64,000 nucleotides of DNA. It comes from Adhaeribacter soli (GTDB taxonomy: Bacteria; Bacteroidota; Bacteroidia; Cytophagales; Hymenobacteraceae). This document shows, piece after piece, positions 1 through 7,866 of the stretch. Position 1 is the stretch's first letter. Each line of letters starts with the position of its first letter. The notes beneath the pieces are model-generated. The model saw only the letters and a program-made list of their open reading frames with translations, did no database searches and was not told the DNA's origin. The stretch covers positions 124,001 to 188,000 of the forward strand of contig NZ_VTWT01000007.1 of the NCBI RefSeq assembly GCF_008727925.1, given 5' to 3'. The translations under genes and the position numbers were made by a program.

Positions 1-367
1 GCCTGAACAGGTAAATATCCCGGACATCGGAAAAGCCGAACAGGTGCGGAAGGATGGAGGCCGGTAACTGGAAGAAGACACCGTAATGCCGATCCGAATA
101 CGTACTTAATTCCGGCACCTGGGCCAGGTAAGGGATCTTGGATAATGCTTCAGGCGAGATGGTTTCCACCACATACCGGGCATTTACCAGGCCGGTCAGG
201 TAATCAATCCGTTCGTCGGTGGATATTCCGTAATGCGGGAAAATGAAGATGCCTAGCAGCAGGATCAGCAGAAAAAAAAGTGCAGGCCAGAAAGTTTCGA
301 GCGTAAGCCTTATGGCTTTGGAATTCGTTTCTTTACCCTTGTTAGGGGTTGATAATACCTTTAACAT
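1..367 (-). CDS. Membrane glycosyltransferase-like protein, 5' part only
   Basis: The gene reads leftwards off the window edge, so only the first 122 residues are visible. An ATG at 367 opens the frame. After a short basic N-terminus there is one strongly hydrophobic segment (about residues 30-46, rich in F and L), followed by a loop containing DERIDYLTG and later DRHYGVFFQLPAS. That arrangement, a first transmembrane helix followed by a large periplasmic loop with acidic residues, is typical of GT-C type (ArnT/PMT-like) polyprenyl-phosphate sugar transferases, and I recognise the pattern rather than a specific family. The catalytic region and the remaining helices lie outside the window. It is transcribed away from the tRNA genes. 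It could also be a non-enzymatic multi-span protein. Confidence 0.6.
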   Translation of the reverse strand, partial: MLKVLSTPNKGKETNSKAIRLTLETFWPALFFLLILLLGIFIFPHYGISTDERIDYLTGLVNARYVVETISPEALSKIPYLAQVPELSTYSDRHYGVFFQLPASILPHLFGFSDVRDIYLFR

Positions 368-418
368 ATCTAAAGTAAAGGTAAAATATTTATCAGATTT
401 TGAACAGTTTGGAAAACA

Positions 419-448
419 AAAAGCCTCACGTTTTCACGTAAGGCTTTT
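419..448 (-). terminator. Rho-independent terminator behind the tRNA-Val pair
   Basis: An 8-bp stem (AAAAGCCT/AGGCTTTT) continues after one mismatch into four more pairs. Read on the minus strand it is followed by a T-rich run (TTTTTGTTTT). It lies just downstream of the two tRNA genes, so it probably ends their transcript. Confidence 0.7.
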
Positions 449-455
449 AAACGAG

Positions 456-530
456 TGGGGCGTACTGGATTCGAACCAGTGACCCCCTGCTTGTAAGGCA
501 GGTGCTCTGAACCAGCTGAGCTAACACCCC
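456..530 (-). tRNA. tRNA-Val (anticodon TAC)
   Basis: Read on the minus strand, the acceptor arm GGGGTGT pairs with ACGCCCC (one T-G wobble) and the discriminator base is A. The D arm contains AGCTCAGCTGG, the anticodon stem CCTGC/GCAGG encloses the loop CTTACAA, and the T arm contains GGTTCGAATCC. The anticodon TAC reads valine GTN codons. The 3' CCA is not encoded, as is common in Bacteroidota. It is the downstream member of an identical pair about 40 bp apart. Confidence 0.97.
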
Positions 531-570
531 GTTGGGTTTGCAACAAGAAAGTGTTGCGGCTTTAAAATGG

Positions 571-645
571 TGGGGCGTACTGGATTCGAACCAGTGACCC
601 CCTGCTTGTAAGGCAGGTGCTCTGAACCAGCTGAGCTAACACCCC
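571..645 (-). tRNA. tRNA-Val (anticodon TAC), second copy
   Basis: This 75-base sequence is identical to the tRNA at 456-530, with the same GGGGTGT/ACGCCCC acceptor stem and TAC anticodon. It lies about 40 bp upstream of the other copy on the same strand. No promoter or terminator is evident in the 40-bp spacer, so both are probably processed from one transcript. Confidence 0.97.
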
Positions 646-826
646 ATTTTTCAGCAACAGACCAGCTGTCTGTTTTGGTGATGCAAATATGGTGGGTTGG
701 AATGGAAATGCCAAATAATTCTGAGAAAAAAATAAAAATATTTCTGGTCCGTTTTCTGCTTGCCGCCTTAGGGTTTCCGCATTATCTTTAAGGTTCGGGC
801 TTTGGTCCTGAGAAACAGTAGCGTTT

Positions 827-3340
827 GTGAAGAAAAAAGTATTTTACCGCATCTTGATTTATTCCGTGGCGGGTTTGTTGCTGCTTTCTGCTTTGGCAGG
901 AAGCATGGTTTACGTGTATAAAGACAAGATCATTCAGTTGTTCGTGGCCGAAGCCAACCGGCATTTAAAAGCTAAAGTGGAAGTCGGCAAGATCGATCTT
1001 TCGCTCTGGGAGAAATTTCCGCAAGTGGCCATTACGGTGCAGAACGTGAAAATTTCCGGTTCCCTACCCGAAATTACCGAACCGCTGGCCACCGGCAAGC
1101 AGCTATATTTCACCTTTAACCTGAAAGATGTACTCTCAGGCAAATACGAAGTGCGGGAATTTTCGCTCGAAAACGGGCAGATATTGGTCCGGGTACAGCC
1201 GGACGGGGCGGTAAATTACCATGTTTTTGAACCGGATACAGCCTCTTCTTCCGAAGCTTTTAAATTCGACCTGGAGAAAATTACCCTGAAAAACGTACTG
1301 CTGGAATACGACGACCGGCAGCTGGACCAAACCTACCAGACCGACGCCAAAGAACTGGTAGCCGCCCTGAAAATTTCCCCCGAAAAAATAGCCATTCACG
1401 CCGAAGGCCAAACGCACATCCACAACATACTGATAAACAAAAGCGCTTACTTTAAAGGCAAAGACGTGGTGCTGAACACGCATCTAGATATTTTGCGCCT
1501 GGAGGAAAAAGTGGTGATTGCGCCTTCGGAAGTGAAAGTGGGGCAAGCCAGTTACACCGTAAACGGCTCGGTAGCTTATAAAAACGAAACCGAACTCGAC
1601 CTGAAACTCCACGGCCGCAACACCAATATTCAGTCATTACTCTCGTTGCTGCCGCAGAAATTTACCAAACCGCTAAGCAAGTACCAGAGCCAGGGCAACG
1701 TATATTTTAAAGGCGTGGTAAATGGTACCGCTTCGGGCAGAAAAAGTCCACTTATTGCTTTTGAATTCGGCTGCAAAAACGCTTCTTTCTACCACCCCGA
1801 TTACAAGGAAAAACTCGAAAACATCAGCCTGGAAGGAAGTTTCAGTAACGGCAAAAAGCATAATCTGCAAACCTCCGTTCTGGAGCTGAAAAACCTGAAA
1901 GGCACCTTGCGCGGCCGGCCGTTCAGCGCAAACCTGGTGTACAGCAATTTCGCCAACCCCGACCTGAAACTCGATGCCAAAGCCGACCTGGATATTGCGC
2001 ACGTGCTGGCGCTTTTCCCGCAGGAACAAGTTAAAAGCGGCAGCGGCAACGCCCAGGTACAGTTTGCTTTTGCCGGTAATCTGAATGCTTTCCGGGCCAA
2101 ACCGGCCAACCAGACCCTGAAGGCCTCCGGCGACCTGCACCTGAAAAACGCCAACCTGCACTTGAAACAGTATGCCCAACCCTTCAAAAACCTGAACGGT
2201 ACCTTCCTGCTCCGTAAAAACGATGTAGCGGTTTCCGACTTCTCCGGCCAGCTGGGCTCTTCCGATTTTACCCTGAACGGCTACTTTAAAAACATGCTGG
2301 GCTGGCTCCTTCTCGATAATCAAAGCCTGTTCGTACAAGCCGATTTCGATGCCGCTTTCCTGAATTTCGATGAACTGCTGGCTGCCACCGGAAGCACTTC
2401 CGAAGCCGGGAAACCTGCCGCTGGCCAGGAAGCTGAATACAACCTGGTAGTATCGCCGAACCTCGATTTTAACCTAAACGCGAAAGTGAAAAAGCTGCAG
2501 TTCCGGCGGTTCAAAAGCAAGAATGTAACGGGAACGGTGCGCCTGAAAGACCAGGTAGTTTCTTCACCCAACATTGCACTCAGCATCATTGGTGGCCGTT
2601 TTTCGGTGAAAGGCTCCCTCGATGCCCGCTCCCGGAACAACCTCAAAGCAAGTACCAGCACCTGGGTAGAAGACATCCGGGTAGACAGCCTGCTTTACGT
2701 ATTCGAGAACTTCGGGCAGAACTTCTTGCAACAGCGTCACCTGAAAGGCGAACTCACGGCCAACATCCAGTCGGACCTGTATTTCGATAAGCACCTGAAC
2801 CCGCTGGTCGATAAAATGGAAGCCGATATAAATGCCACGCTGGTAAACGGACAATTGGTGTATTTCGAACCCATGCAAAAACTTTCGGCCTTTGCAGACC
2901 GCAACGAACTGGCCAACCTCCGTTTCTCCGAACTCACCAACCACTTCTGGATCCAGAACCGTACCGTTTACATTCCGGAAATGGAAATTCGCAGCAACGT
3001 TTCCCGCGCTTCCGTAATCGGTATTTCCGGTACCCACACCTTCGACCAGCAAATGGACTATAAATTCCGGATTCCGCTGGCCAAAGGCGAAAAAAAACGC
3101 GACAAAGATGAACGTTTCGGGAACGTGGAAGTGGTACAAGCCGGCGGCCCGGCCAATTTATTCCTCACCTTGAAAGGCAGCGAAAACAACTACAAAATTG
3201 CCTACGATCAGGAGCGCGTAAAAACCAAACTGAAAGACGACCTCCGCAAAGAAAAACAAGAATTTGTAGACGCCCTTAAAGGCAAAAAAGAACCCGAAAA
3301 AGCGGTGGAGGTGAAGGAAGGGGAGTATTTTAATTTTTAA
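827..3340 (+). CDS. AsmA-like family protein, 837 aa
   Basis: One N-terminal transmembrane helix (about residues 7-30) anchors a very long, beta-rich periplasmic region. The opening after the helix (IIQLFVAEANRHLKAKVEVG, then a segment with LSLWEKFPQVAI) is the typical start of AsmA family proteins, which belong to the bridge-like lipid-transport superfamily and are tied to outer-membrane lipid homeostasis. AsmA_2-like repeats fill the rest, and the tail is Lys/Glu rich. The start is a GTG at 827; no ATG lies near it in frame. It is monocistronic by spacing: tRNAs upstream on the other strand, an AT-rich orphan gene downstream. The family call is firm. The function, anterograde phospholipid transport or outer-membrane assembly, is inferred. 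Confidence 0.85.
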   Translation: MKKKVFYRILIYSVAGLLLLSALAGSMVYVYKDKIIQLFVAEANRHLKAKVEVGKIDLSLWEKFPQVAITVQNVKISGSLPEITEPLATGKQLYFTFNLKDVLSGKYEVREFSLENGQILVRVQPDGAVNYHVFEPDTASSSEAFKFDLEKITLKNVLLEYDDRQLDQTYQTDAKELVAALKISPEKIAIHAEGQTHIHNILINKSAYFKGKDVVLNTHLDILRLEEKVVIAPSEVKVGQASYTVNGSVAYKNETELDLKLHGRNTNIQSLLSLLPQKFTKPLSKYQSQGNVYFKGVVNGTASGRKSPLIAFEFGCKNASFYHPDYKEKLENISLEGSFSNGKKHNLQTSVLELKNLKGTLRGRPFSANLVYSNFANPDLKLDAKADLDIAHVLALFPQEQVKSGSGNAQVQFAFAGNLNAFRAKPANQTLKASGDLHLKNANLHLKQYAQPFKNLNGTFLLRKNDVAVSDFSGQLGSSDFTLNGYFKNMLGWLLLDNQSLFVQADFDAAFLNFDELLAATGSTSEAGKPAAGQEAEYNLVVSPNLDFNLNAKVKKLQFRRFKSKNVTGTVRLKDQVVSSPNIALSIIGGRFSVKGSLDARSRNNLKASTSTWVEDIRVDSLLYVFENFGQNFLQQRHLKGELTANIQSDLYFDKHLNPLVDKMEADINATLVNGQLVYFEPMQKLSAFADRNELANLRFSELTNHFWIQNRTVYIPEMEIRSNVSRASVIGISGTHTFDQQMDYKFRIPLAKGEKKRDKDERFGNVEVVQAGGPANLFLTLKGSENNYKIAYDQERVKTKLKDDLRKEKQEFVDALKGKKEPEKAVEVKEGEYFNF

Positions 3341-3430
3341 GGTTCCGGTTGTGAATAGTTGCTTTTGCTACTATAAAAGCAAACCTTCAAATCAAAGAAA
3401 TTGTAATTATTAAGTTAAGCAGCTTTATAA

Positions 3431-3979
3431 ATGAAAGACTTAAGGTTTTCCGATTCAGAAGTACAATTGCTTTCAGAACTGTTAAAACTTAACTCTGTAG
3501 AAATAGTCTGGGATATTAATGCCTTTTACTTCAATTCTGAAAAAGTAACCTATAAACTTGAATGCTTTGACGATTATCCTGATGGCTCAAATTTCGAGTA
3601 TGACGAAATATTCTATTGTAGGTTTCTCAAATTGCCGGAACTACAAAAATTTAAAGAAGGTGATCCTGCCTTTTGGTTTAAAATTATTTCGACTGACTCA
3701 ATAATTCAAGCTATTAATATATTAGAAGTATGTCATAAGTATCCTGAAGGTGTTCTTGTTGATGAAAGTGATGAACTTGATTTCAAGGGTTTGAACAACG
3801 TCAGTCTTGGGTTGATAATTACGACAAAAGAAGGAGTGCTGCCAGCCTTTCTTTTACCTGCAAATCATGGATTTACTTGGCTCGAAAAATTTGGGTTTTA
3901 TAAAGACAAGGAAGTCGAAGAAATACTAAAGCACAAAATTAAAAAATATAAGATAAGAGAATTAAACAAACCTATCTGA
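3431..3979 (+). CDS. Hypothetical protein, 182 aa, AT-rich
   Basis: I do not recognise this protein. It has no signal peptide or membrane helix and is acidic and aromatic (runs such as CFDDYPDGSNFEYDEIFYC), with a very basic C-terminus (HKIKKYKIRELNK). That suggests a soluble cytoplasmic protein. Its base composition is clearly more AT-rich than the AsmA and rluF genes on either side, which fits recent acquisition. Size, acidity and isolation resemble small immunity or antitoxin-like orphans, but no motif proves it. The start is an ATG at 3431, 90 bp after the AsmA gene. Codon structure is convincing, with an uninterrupted frame and ordinary amino-acid composition. Confidence 0.6.
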   Translation: MKDLRFSDSEVQLLSELLKLNSVEIVWDINAFYFNSEKVTYKLECFDDYPDGSNFEYDEIFYCRFLKLPELQKFKEGDPAFWFKIISTDSIIQAINILEVCHKYPEGVLVDESDELDFKGLNNVSLGLIITTKEGVLPAFLLPANHGFTWLEKFGFYKDKEVEEILKHKIKKYKIRELNKPI

Positions 3980-4040
3980 ATTTTCCTACGTCATCCTTTA
4001 TTAATTTAATTGTTTCAGCAACAAAGAGATTGATAAGTAA

Positions 4041-4142
4041 CCAATTGATATTGGAGTACAATCCTTCTCACCTTAGTCTGTGCCCTCACAGACTAAAGCA
4101 CAAAAACTTAAAAACAGTAGGTTTTCAGCCTGAAAAACCTGC
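4041..4142. repeat. Cluster of three successive hairpins
   Basis: Three independent stem-loops follow one another in the gap before rluF: CCAAT-TGAT-ATTGG (4041-4054), TTAGTCTGTG-CCCT-CACAGACTAA (4073-4096, 10-bp perfect stem), and a stem of AGGTTTTCAG with CTGAAAAACCT (about 4119-4140, one bulge). None is followed by a clear T-run on the + strand. The style, a different short word in each hairpin, resembles the larger element at 7867-8118. Its role is unknown; it could be an RNA leader, a decayed mobile repeat or a set of weak terminators. Confidence 0.5.
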
Positions 4143-4169
4143 AAATAATAATGACCTCACAATTACCTT

Positions 4170-4895
4170 ATGTCCAATAACGAACTTACCCGCCTGAATA
4201 AATTTATTAGCGACACCGGTTTCTGTTCGCGCCGCGAAGCCGATAAACTGATCGAGCAGGGGCGGGTAACCATAAACGGCAAGCGTCCGGAGCTCGGCAC
4301 CAAAGTTTCCAACCGCGACAGCGTGAAAGTAGACGGCCGCCTGATAAACGTAAAACCCGAACCCCTTTACCTGGCTTTCAATAAACCGGTAGGCATAATT
4401 TGCACCACCGAACGGAACATCAAAGACAACATCATCGATTACATCCGGTTCCCGTCGCGCATTTTCCCGATTGGGCGATTAGACCGCGCTTCCGAAGGCC
4501 TCATCTTTTTAACCAACGACGGCGACATTGTAAACAAAATTCTACGCGCCGGCAACAACCACGAAAAAGAATACATTGTAACCGTAGACAAACCCATAAC
4601 GCCAGAATTTATCAAGCGCATGGGCAACGGCGTTCCCATTCTGGGCACGGTAACCAAAAAATGCCTCGTAGAAAAGATCGATAATTACACCTTCCGCATT
4701 ATTTTAACCCAAGGCTTGAACCGGCAGATCCGGAGAATGTGCGCGTATCTGGATTTCGAAGTAAGAAAATTAAAGCGCATCCGGATCATGAACATTACCC
4801 TGAAAGGCTTGGGCATTGGCCAGTGGCGCGAATTTACCAAAGCTGAAATTGCGGCCATAAACCAGTTGGTAGCCAATTCGAATAAGGCGGTCTAA
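4170..4895 (+). CDS. rluF: 23S rRNA pseudouridine synthase, RluF type
   Basis: A 241-residue protein with an N-terminal S4 RNA-binding domain (about residues 6-53, [17 protein letters not shown]) followed by an RsuA/RluB/E/F-type catalytic domain. The catalytic motif [10 protein letters not shown] spans residues 102-111, with Asp105 as the predicted nucleophile. The C-terminal segment with [11 protein letters not shown] is typical of this branch. RluF converts a uridine in the 23S rRNA peptidyl-transferase region (U2604 in E. coli) to pseudouridine. The name rests on the RluF-like spacing and tail; RluB/E is the alternative. It starts at ATG 4170, stands alone, and follows a cluster of hairpins. 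Confidence 0.9.
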   Translation: MSNNELTRLNKFISDTGFCSRREADKLIEQGRVTINGKRPELGTKVSNRDSVKVDGRLINVKPEPLYLAFNKPVGIICTTERNIKDNIIDYIRFPSRIFPIGRLDRASEGLIFLTNDGDIVNKILRAGNNHEKEYIVTVDKPITPEFIKRMGNGVPILGTVTKKCLVEKIDNYTFRIILTQGLNRQIRRMCAYLDFEVRKLKRIRIMNITLKGLGIGQWREFTKAEIAAINQLVANSNKAV

Positions 4896-5267
4896 TGGTT
4901 ATTTATTTAATTCGGGAAGAGAAAAGGTTAAGTAAGGGGCAAATTTAGTTTACCCAATTTTATCCATTCCTTTTCTGTCATTCTGGAAGAATCTTGTGAA
5001 TGCCATGCTCTGAACCCATAAATTTTATGCAGAATGACAATTGTAGTAGTTTAAATTTAAGTTTGCCCAATTATTTATGTCCTTAACCCACAATTGAAGT
5101 ACACTGGCCGAAGTACCACCAACCACAGCTGGCGGTCTTCCCTAACTCATCAAACGCTATCCTCTTCCTCCAAAACCCACCCGAACAACGAATAACGAGC
5201 AACGAACAACGAAACCCGCAAAATTCCGTTAAGGCAATTCGCATCTGCCAATTGTCAAGCTAAAACT
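4896..5267. other. Gene-free stretch with repeat sequences
   Basis: No open reading frame of coding quality is seen here. It holds a GTCAT-bounded palindromic repeat (4976-5039, listed separately) and a degenerate tract of AACAACGA-like units (about 5182-5214). A promoter for the TerB-domain gene at 5268 would be expected in the last 60 bases, but no clear TAnnTTTG box is visible. Confidence 0.6.
4976..5039. repeat. GTCAT...ATGAC-bounded palindromic repeat
   Basis: The 64-bp unit is bounded by a perfect 9-bp inverted repeat, TGTCATTCT at the left and AGAATGACA at the right. It resembles the units at 6290-6417 and 8156-8240, which share the GTCAT...ATGAC ends. It codes for nothing. Confidence 0.6.
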
Positions 5268-6143
5268 ATGGAAAACCAGGAAGTACAACTGCTGAAAGAT
5301 TATTCAGACACCGAAAAAGGCGCTTACCTTGGCGCCATTGCCTCCATCGCCTCCGCCGACCGCGATGCCTCCGAACAGGAAATCAAATTCCTGGCAGCTT
5401 TAAGCGAATCGGCCGGCCTTTCCCAGGAATCTACGCGCGCGGTTTTAAGCGCTGCCCACGATCCCGCCAACCTGAGCGTACAAAAATGCCTCGACGTACT
5501 AAAAGGCAGCGACCTCCGCTATTCTTTCATCACCGATATTATGAGTTTTGCCAAAGCCGACGGCCATTTAAGCGGCGAGGAAGAAGAGCTCATTAAAGGC
5601 ATGGCCGATTACCTTGGCGTAAACCAACAGCAATACGGCGTACTGAAAGAATTCGTGAACGTTGCCGACGAATCTGCTAAAAAGGGCGAAATAGTTGAAG
5701 CTCACGCGCTGGGCGCTTCCAGCGAAAGTACCGGTGGCGGCATGGGCGATATGCTCAAAAAAGCCGGCATTCCGGCAGATGGTTTAATGAAAGGCGTTTT
5801 AGCCGTAGCAGCTCCGATTTTAATTGCCAGCATTTTACGAGGCGGCAGCCGTCGTGGCGGAATGATGGGCGGTATGGGCGGAATGGGTGGCGGCTTGCTC
5901 GGCGGCGGACTATTAGGCGGTTTGCTCGGCAGCGTAATGTCCGGTGGTATGAACAGAGGCGGAATGATGGGCGGCGGCATGGGCAGCGGTGGCTTAGGCT
6001 CTGTACTCGGCGGTTTAGGCGGCTTGTTCGGCGGCGGACGCGGCGGAATGATGGGAGGTGGCGGAATGGGCGGCAGCATCTTAGGCGGCGGCATGGGCTC
6101 CATTCTCAGTAACGTTCTTGGCGGACGCCGGGCGCGTTGGTAA
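5268..6143 (+). CDS. TerB-domain protein with Gly/Met-rich C-terminal tail
   Basis: Residues about 15-130 form an all-helical TerB-like (tellurite-resistance/DjlA-type) domain, with acidic metal-binding-type loops around ASADRDASEQE and AKADGHLSGEEEE. A hydrophobic segment near residues 170-190 (MKGVLAVAAPILIASIL) may insert in or lie on a membrane. The last 90 residues are almost entirely Gly, Met, Leu, Arg and Ser in repeats such as GGMMGGMGGMGGG. The TerB domain is known from stress and envelope proteins, but its biochemical role is unclear, and the tail is unusual. The gene is solitary, starts at ATG 5268 and ends at a strong 18-bp stem terminator. It may be a membrane-associated scaffold; this is inference. 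Confidence 0.75.
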   Translation: MENQEVQLLKDYSDTEKGAYLGAIASIASADRDASEQEIKFLAALSESAGLSQESTRAVLSAAHDPANLSVQKCLDVLKGSDLRYSFITDIMSFAKADGHLSGEEEELIKGMADYLGVNQQQYGVLKEFVNVADESAKKGEIVEAHALGASSESTGGGMGDMLKKAGIPADGLMKGVLAVAAPILIASILRGGSRRGGMMGGMGGMGGGLLGGGLLGGLLGSVMSGGMNRGGMMGGGMGSGGLGSVLGGLGGLFGGGRGGMMGGGGMGGSILGGGMGSILSNVLGGRRARW

Positions 6144-6160
6144 TCCATCAGATTGAAAAT

Positions 6161-6202
6161 AAAACAGCAAAGCCTCACCAACCAGTGAGGCTTTGCTGTT
6201 TT
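6161..6202. terminator. Strong bidirectional terminator hairpin
   Basis: A perfect 18-bp stem runs from AAAACAGCAAAGCCTCAC to its complement around the six-base loop CAACCA. A/T-rich ends lie on both sides. It ends the TerB-domain gene (+) and may also stop transcription arriving from the mscS-type gene (-). Confidence 0.85.
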
Positions 6203-6289
6203 AAATATTAGTGCTACATAAGCCATCAGGTACTACCGCCTGCCGTTTATTTGTGTGCACCATAGCTGTCAGGTTAAAAAGAAAAGTCG

Positions 6290-6417
6290 GTCATTCTGAG
6301 CTTGTCGAAGAAACTTATAGAAATTACAATGACAAAGCGAGCGTAGCAAAGTTTGTCTTACCGATTAATTTAATATAAGTGGCTCCATAAGTTCCCTCGG
6401 CTAACGCTCGGGATGAC
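6290..6417. repeat. Dispersed palindromic repeat (GTCATTCTGAGC type)
   Basis: The stretch begins GGTCATTCTGAGC and ends CGCTCGGGATGAC. Inside it carries GAAACTTATA and later CATAAGTTCCCTCGG, the same internal words found in the unit at 8156-8240. The surrounding gap 6203-6568 has no gene-like ORF; its right end holds AATTAACA units. These units look like a REP- or MITE-like family common in Bacteroidota intergenic DNA. Confidence 0.65.
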
Positions 6418-6568
6418 TCAATAATTTTGCTTATGCCTTTTTGCTATAGTTGTTGCTGCGAGCTTCCAAATTCCAGTCGGTTTTTACCTGCAAAAAACTC
6501 TTTTTGAAGCACTTGTCTTGCTGCCGGAAAACCAAAATTAAATTCAATCAGCAATTAACAATTAACAA

Positions 6569-7705
6569 TTACTCAGTATCCTTCATTTCAAGGCCTAAAT
6601 CAGGCTTTTCATCTTTAGCTACGTGCAGCGTGGTAGTCGGGAAGGCAAAGCGGGCGCCGTGCTTTTCTACAATTTCCACGATTTTAAAATTGATCTCTTG
6701 CTTCGTGTCGATGTATTCGTCCCAATCCATGGTATCTACGAAGTACTGCAGCATAATGTCCTTGGAGCTCGGGCCCAGGTTCATGAAGCGTACGCGGCCT
6801 TCGTCGTTGGTGCGCGGGTGGTCCAGAATGTACTGCTGAATCTCGGTAACGATGTTCTTTATCTGTTCGGAAGAAGTGCTGTAAGTCAGGTGAATGTCGA
6901 ATTTGGCACGCCGGAAGGTTCGTAAAGTCAGGTTGTCCAGCGGCTTATCGATCATGTTTTTGTTCGGTACCGTTACATAGCTTTTTTCTAATGTTCTGAT
7001 ACGCGTACTCCGGAATCCGATTTTTTCCACCACGCCCGTAATTTCGCCCACCTGCACCAGATCGCCCACAATAAAAGGCTGATCCAGGAAAATGGTAAAT
7101 GAAGCCAGCAGGTTCTCTAAACTTTCCTTGGCCGCAAAAGCCAGCGCCAGACCGCCAATTCCCAAACCAGCTACAATCTTGCTTACCCGCTGGTCGAAAA
7201 CAAAAGAAATAATGAACAGAAACCCGATAATGACCACAATTACCTTTCCGAAATCTTTAAAGAAGGGAACCAGCTGATCGTCGAGCTTGGAAAGCGTTTT
7301 TTCGGCCCGCTTCATGAAGATCAGGCCAATAAAGTCTACCAGGCGCAGGGCCACCCAGGTAAGCGAAACAATGAGGAATGCGCGGTAAACCCGCAGGAAA
7401 ATGCCTTTCCAGTAATAAACTTCCTTCGGCGGTAATCCCAGTTTCGGAAAGTTCAGCCTATCGAAGGCAATGTAAATGAAGAACAGGAACGTAAGGAATT
7501 CGAGCGGTTGAATTAGCAGGCGCTTGAAATCGAATTTGGTAACGTCCTGGGAGTATTTCTTCAGTAGCCGGAACATAAGTTCCGACAAAAGCTTGGAAAC
7601 AAAGGTTTTAAACAAATAACCAAACAGCATGACGCCGGCGAACCAGAAATAATTCTCGAGAGTGTTGTTCAGGAATTCGGTTCTCAGTAAGGCGCGTAAG
7701 TCCAT
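6569..7705 (-). CDS. MscS-family mechanosensitive ion channel, 378 aa
   Basis: About four hydrophobic helices lie in the first 175 residues (near 19-36, 65-85, 105-127 and 150-172). They are followed by the MscS core: the pore-lining helix GLGIGGLALAFAAKESLENL, then the beta domain FIVGDLVQVGEITGVVEKIG and the signature RTLEKSYVTVPN. This architecture is a small-conductance mechanosensitive channel that opens under membrane tension to release solutes during osmotic downshock. It is longer at the N-terminus than E. coli MscS (286 aa) and so is of the multi-helix subtype. The start is ATG 7705. The gene is monocistronic; the hairpin at 7805-7838 separates it from upstream sequence. Confidence 0.9.
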   Translation of the reverse strand: MDLRALLRTEFLNNTLENYFWFAGVMLFGYLFKTFVSKLLSELMFRLLKKYSQDVTKFDFKRLLIQPLEFLTFLFFIYIAFDRLNFPKLGLPPKEVYYWKGIFLRVYRAFLIVSLTWVALRLVDFIGLIFMKRAEKTLSKLDDQLVPFFKDFGKVIVVIIGFLFIISFVFDQRVSKIVAGLGIGGLALAFAAKESLENLLASFTIFLDQPFIVGDLVQVGEITGVVEKIGFRSTRIRTLEKSYVTVPNKNMIDKPLDNLTLRTFRRAKFDIHLTYSTSSEQIKNIVTEIQQYILDHPRTNDEGRVRFMNLGPSSKDIMLQYFVDTMDWDEYIDTKQEINFKIVEIVEKHGARFAFPTTTLHVAKDEKPDLGLEMKDTE

Positions 7706-7804
7706 GGCCGGAAGTTCAGAAATAAGGCTTGGGTGGTGAAGGTAAGCAGTTTTCGGGCAAAAATGCTACCGTATTAAACAAAAAACTCTAACGTACTTAA
7801 CGCA

Positions 7805-7838
7805 AAAATGTGCCCGAAATTACTTCCGGGCACATTTT
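7805..7838. terminator. Terminator-like hairpin
   Basis: A perfect 12-bp stem (AAAATGTGCCCG with CGGGCACATTTT) closes a 10-base loop, with A- and T-runs at its outer edges. It lies about 100 bp upstream of the mechanosensitive channel gene and could end read-through from the dehydrogenase gene transcribed from the right. Confidence 0.7.
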
Positions 7839-7866
7839 ACGTTTGTACCCCTCCAAAGGCAGGGAT

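Noticed and set aside
1136-3139. Several minus-strand open frames inside the AsmA-like gene
   Set aside because: They are shadows of a long, well-supported coding sequence, with no independent start context or family match.
5182-5214. Possible CRISPR-like repeats (AACAACGA units)
   Set aside because: Units are only about 8 bp, contiguous and degenerate, with no spacers and no cas genes in the window.
5702-6226. Proline-rich open frame on the minus strand
   Set aside because: It is the reverse complement of the Gly/Met-rich tail codons of the TerB-domain gene, which naturally gives Pro-rich sequence.
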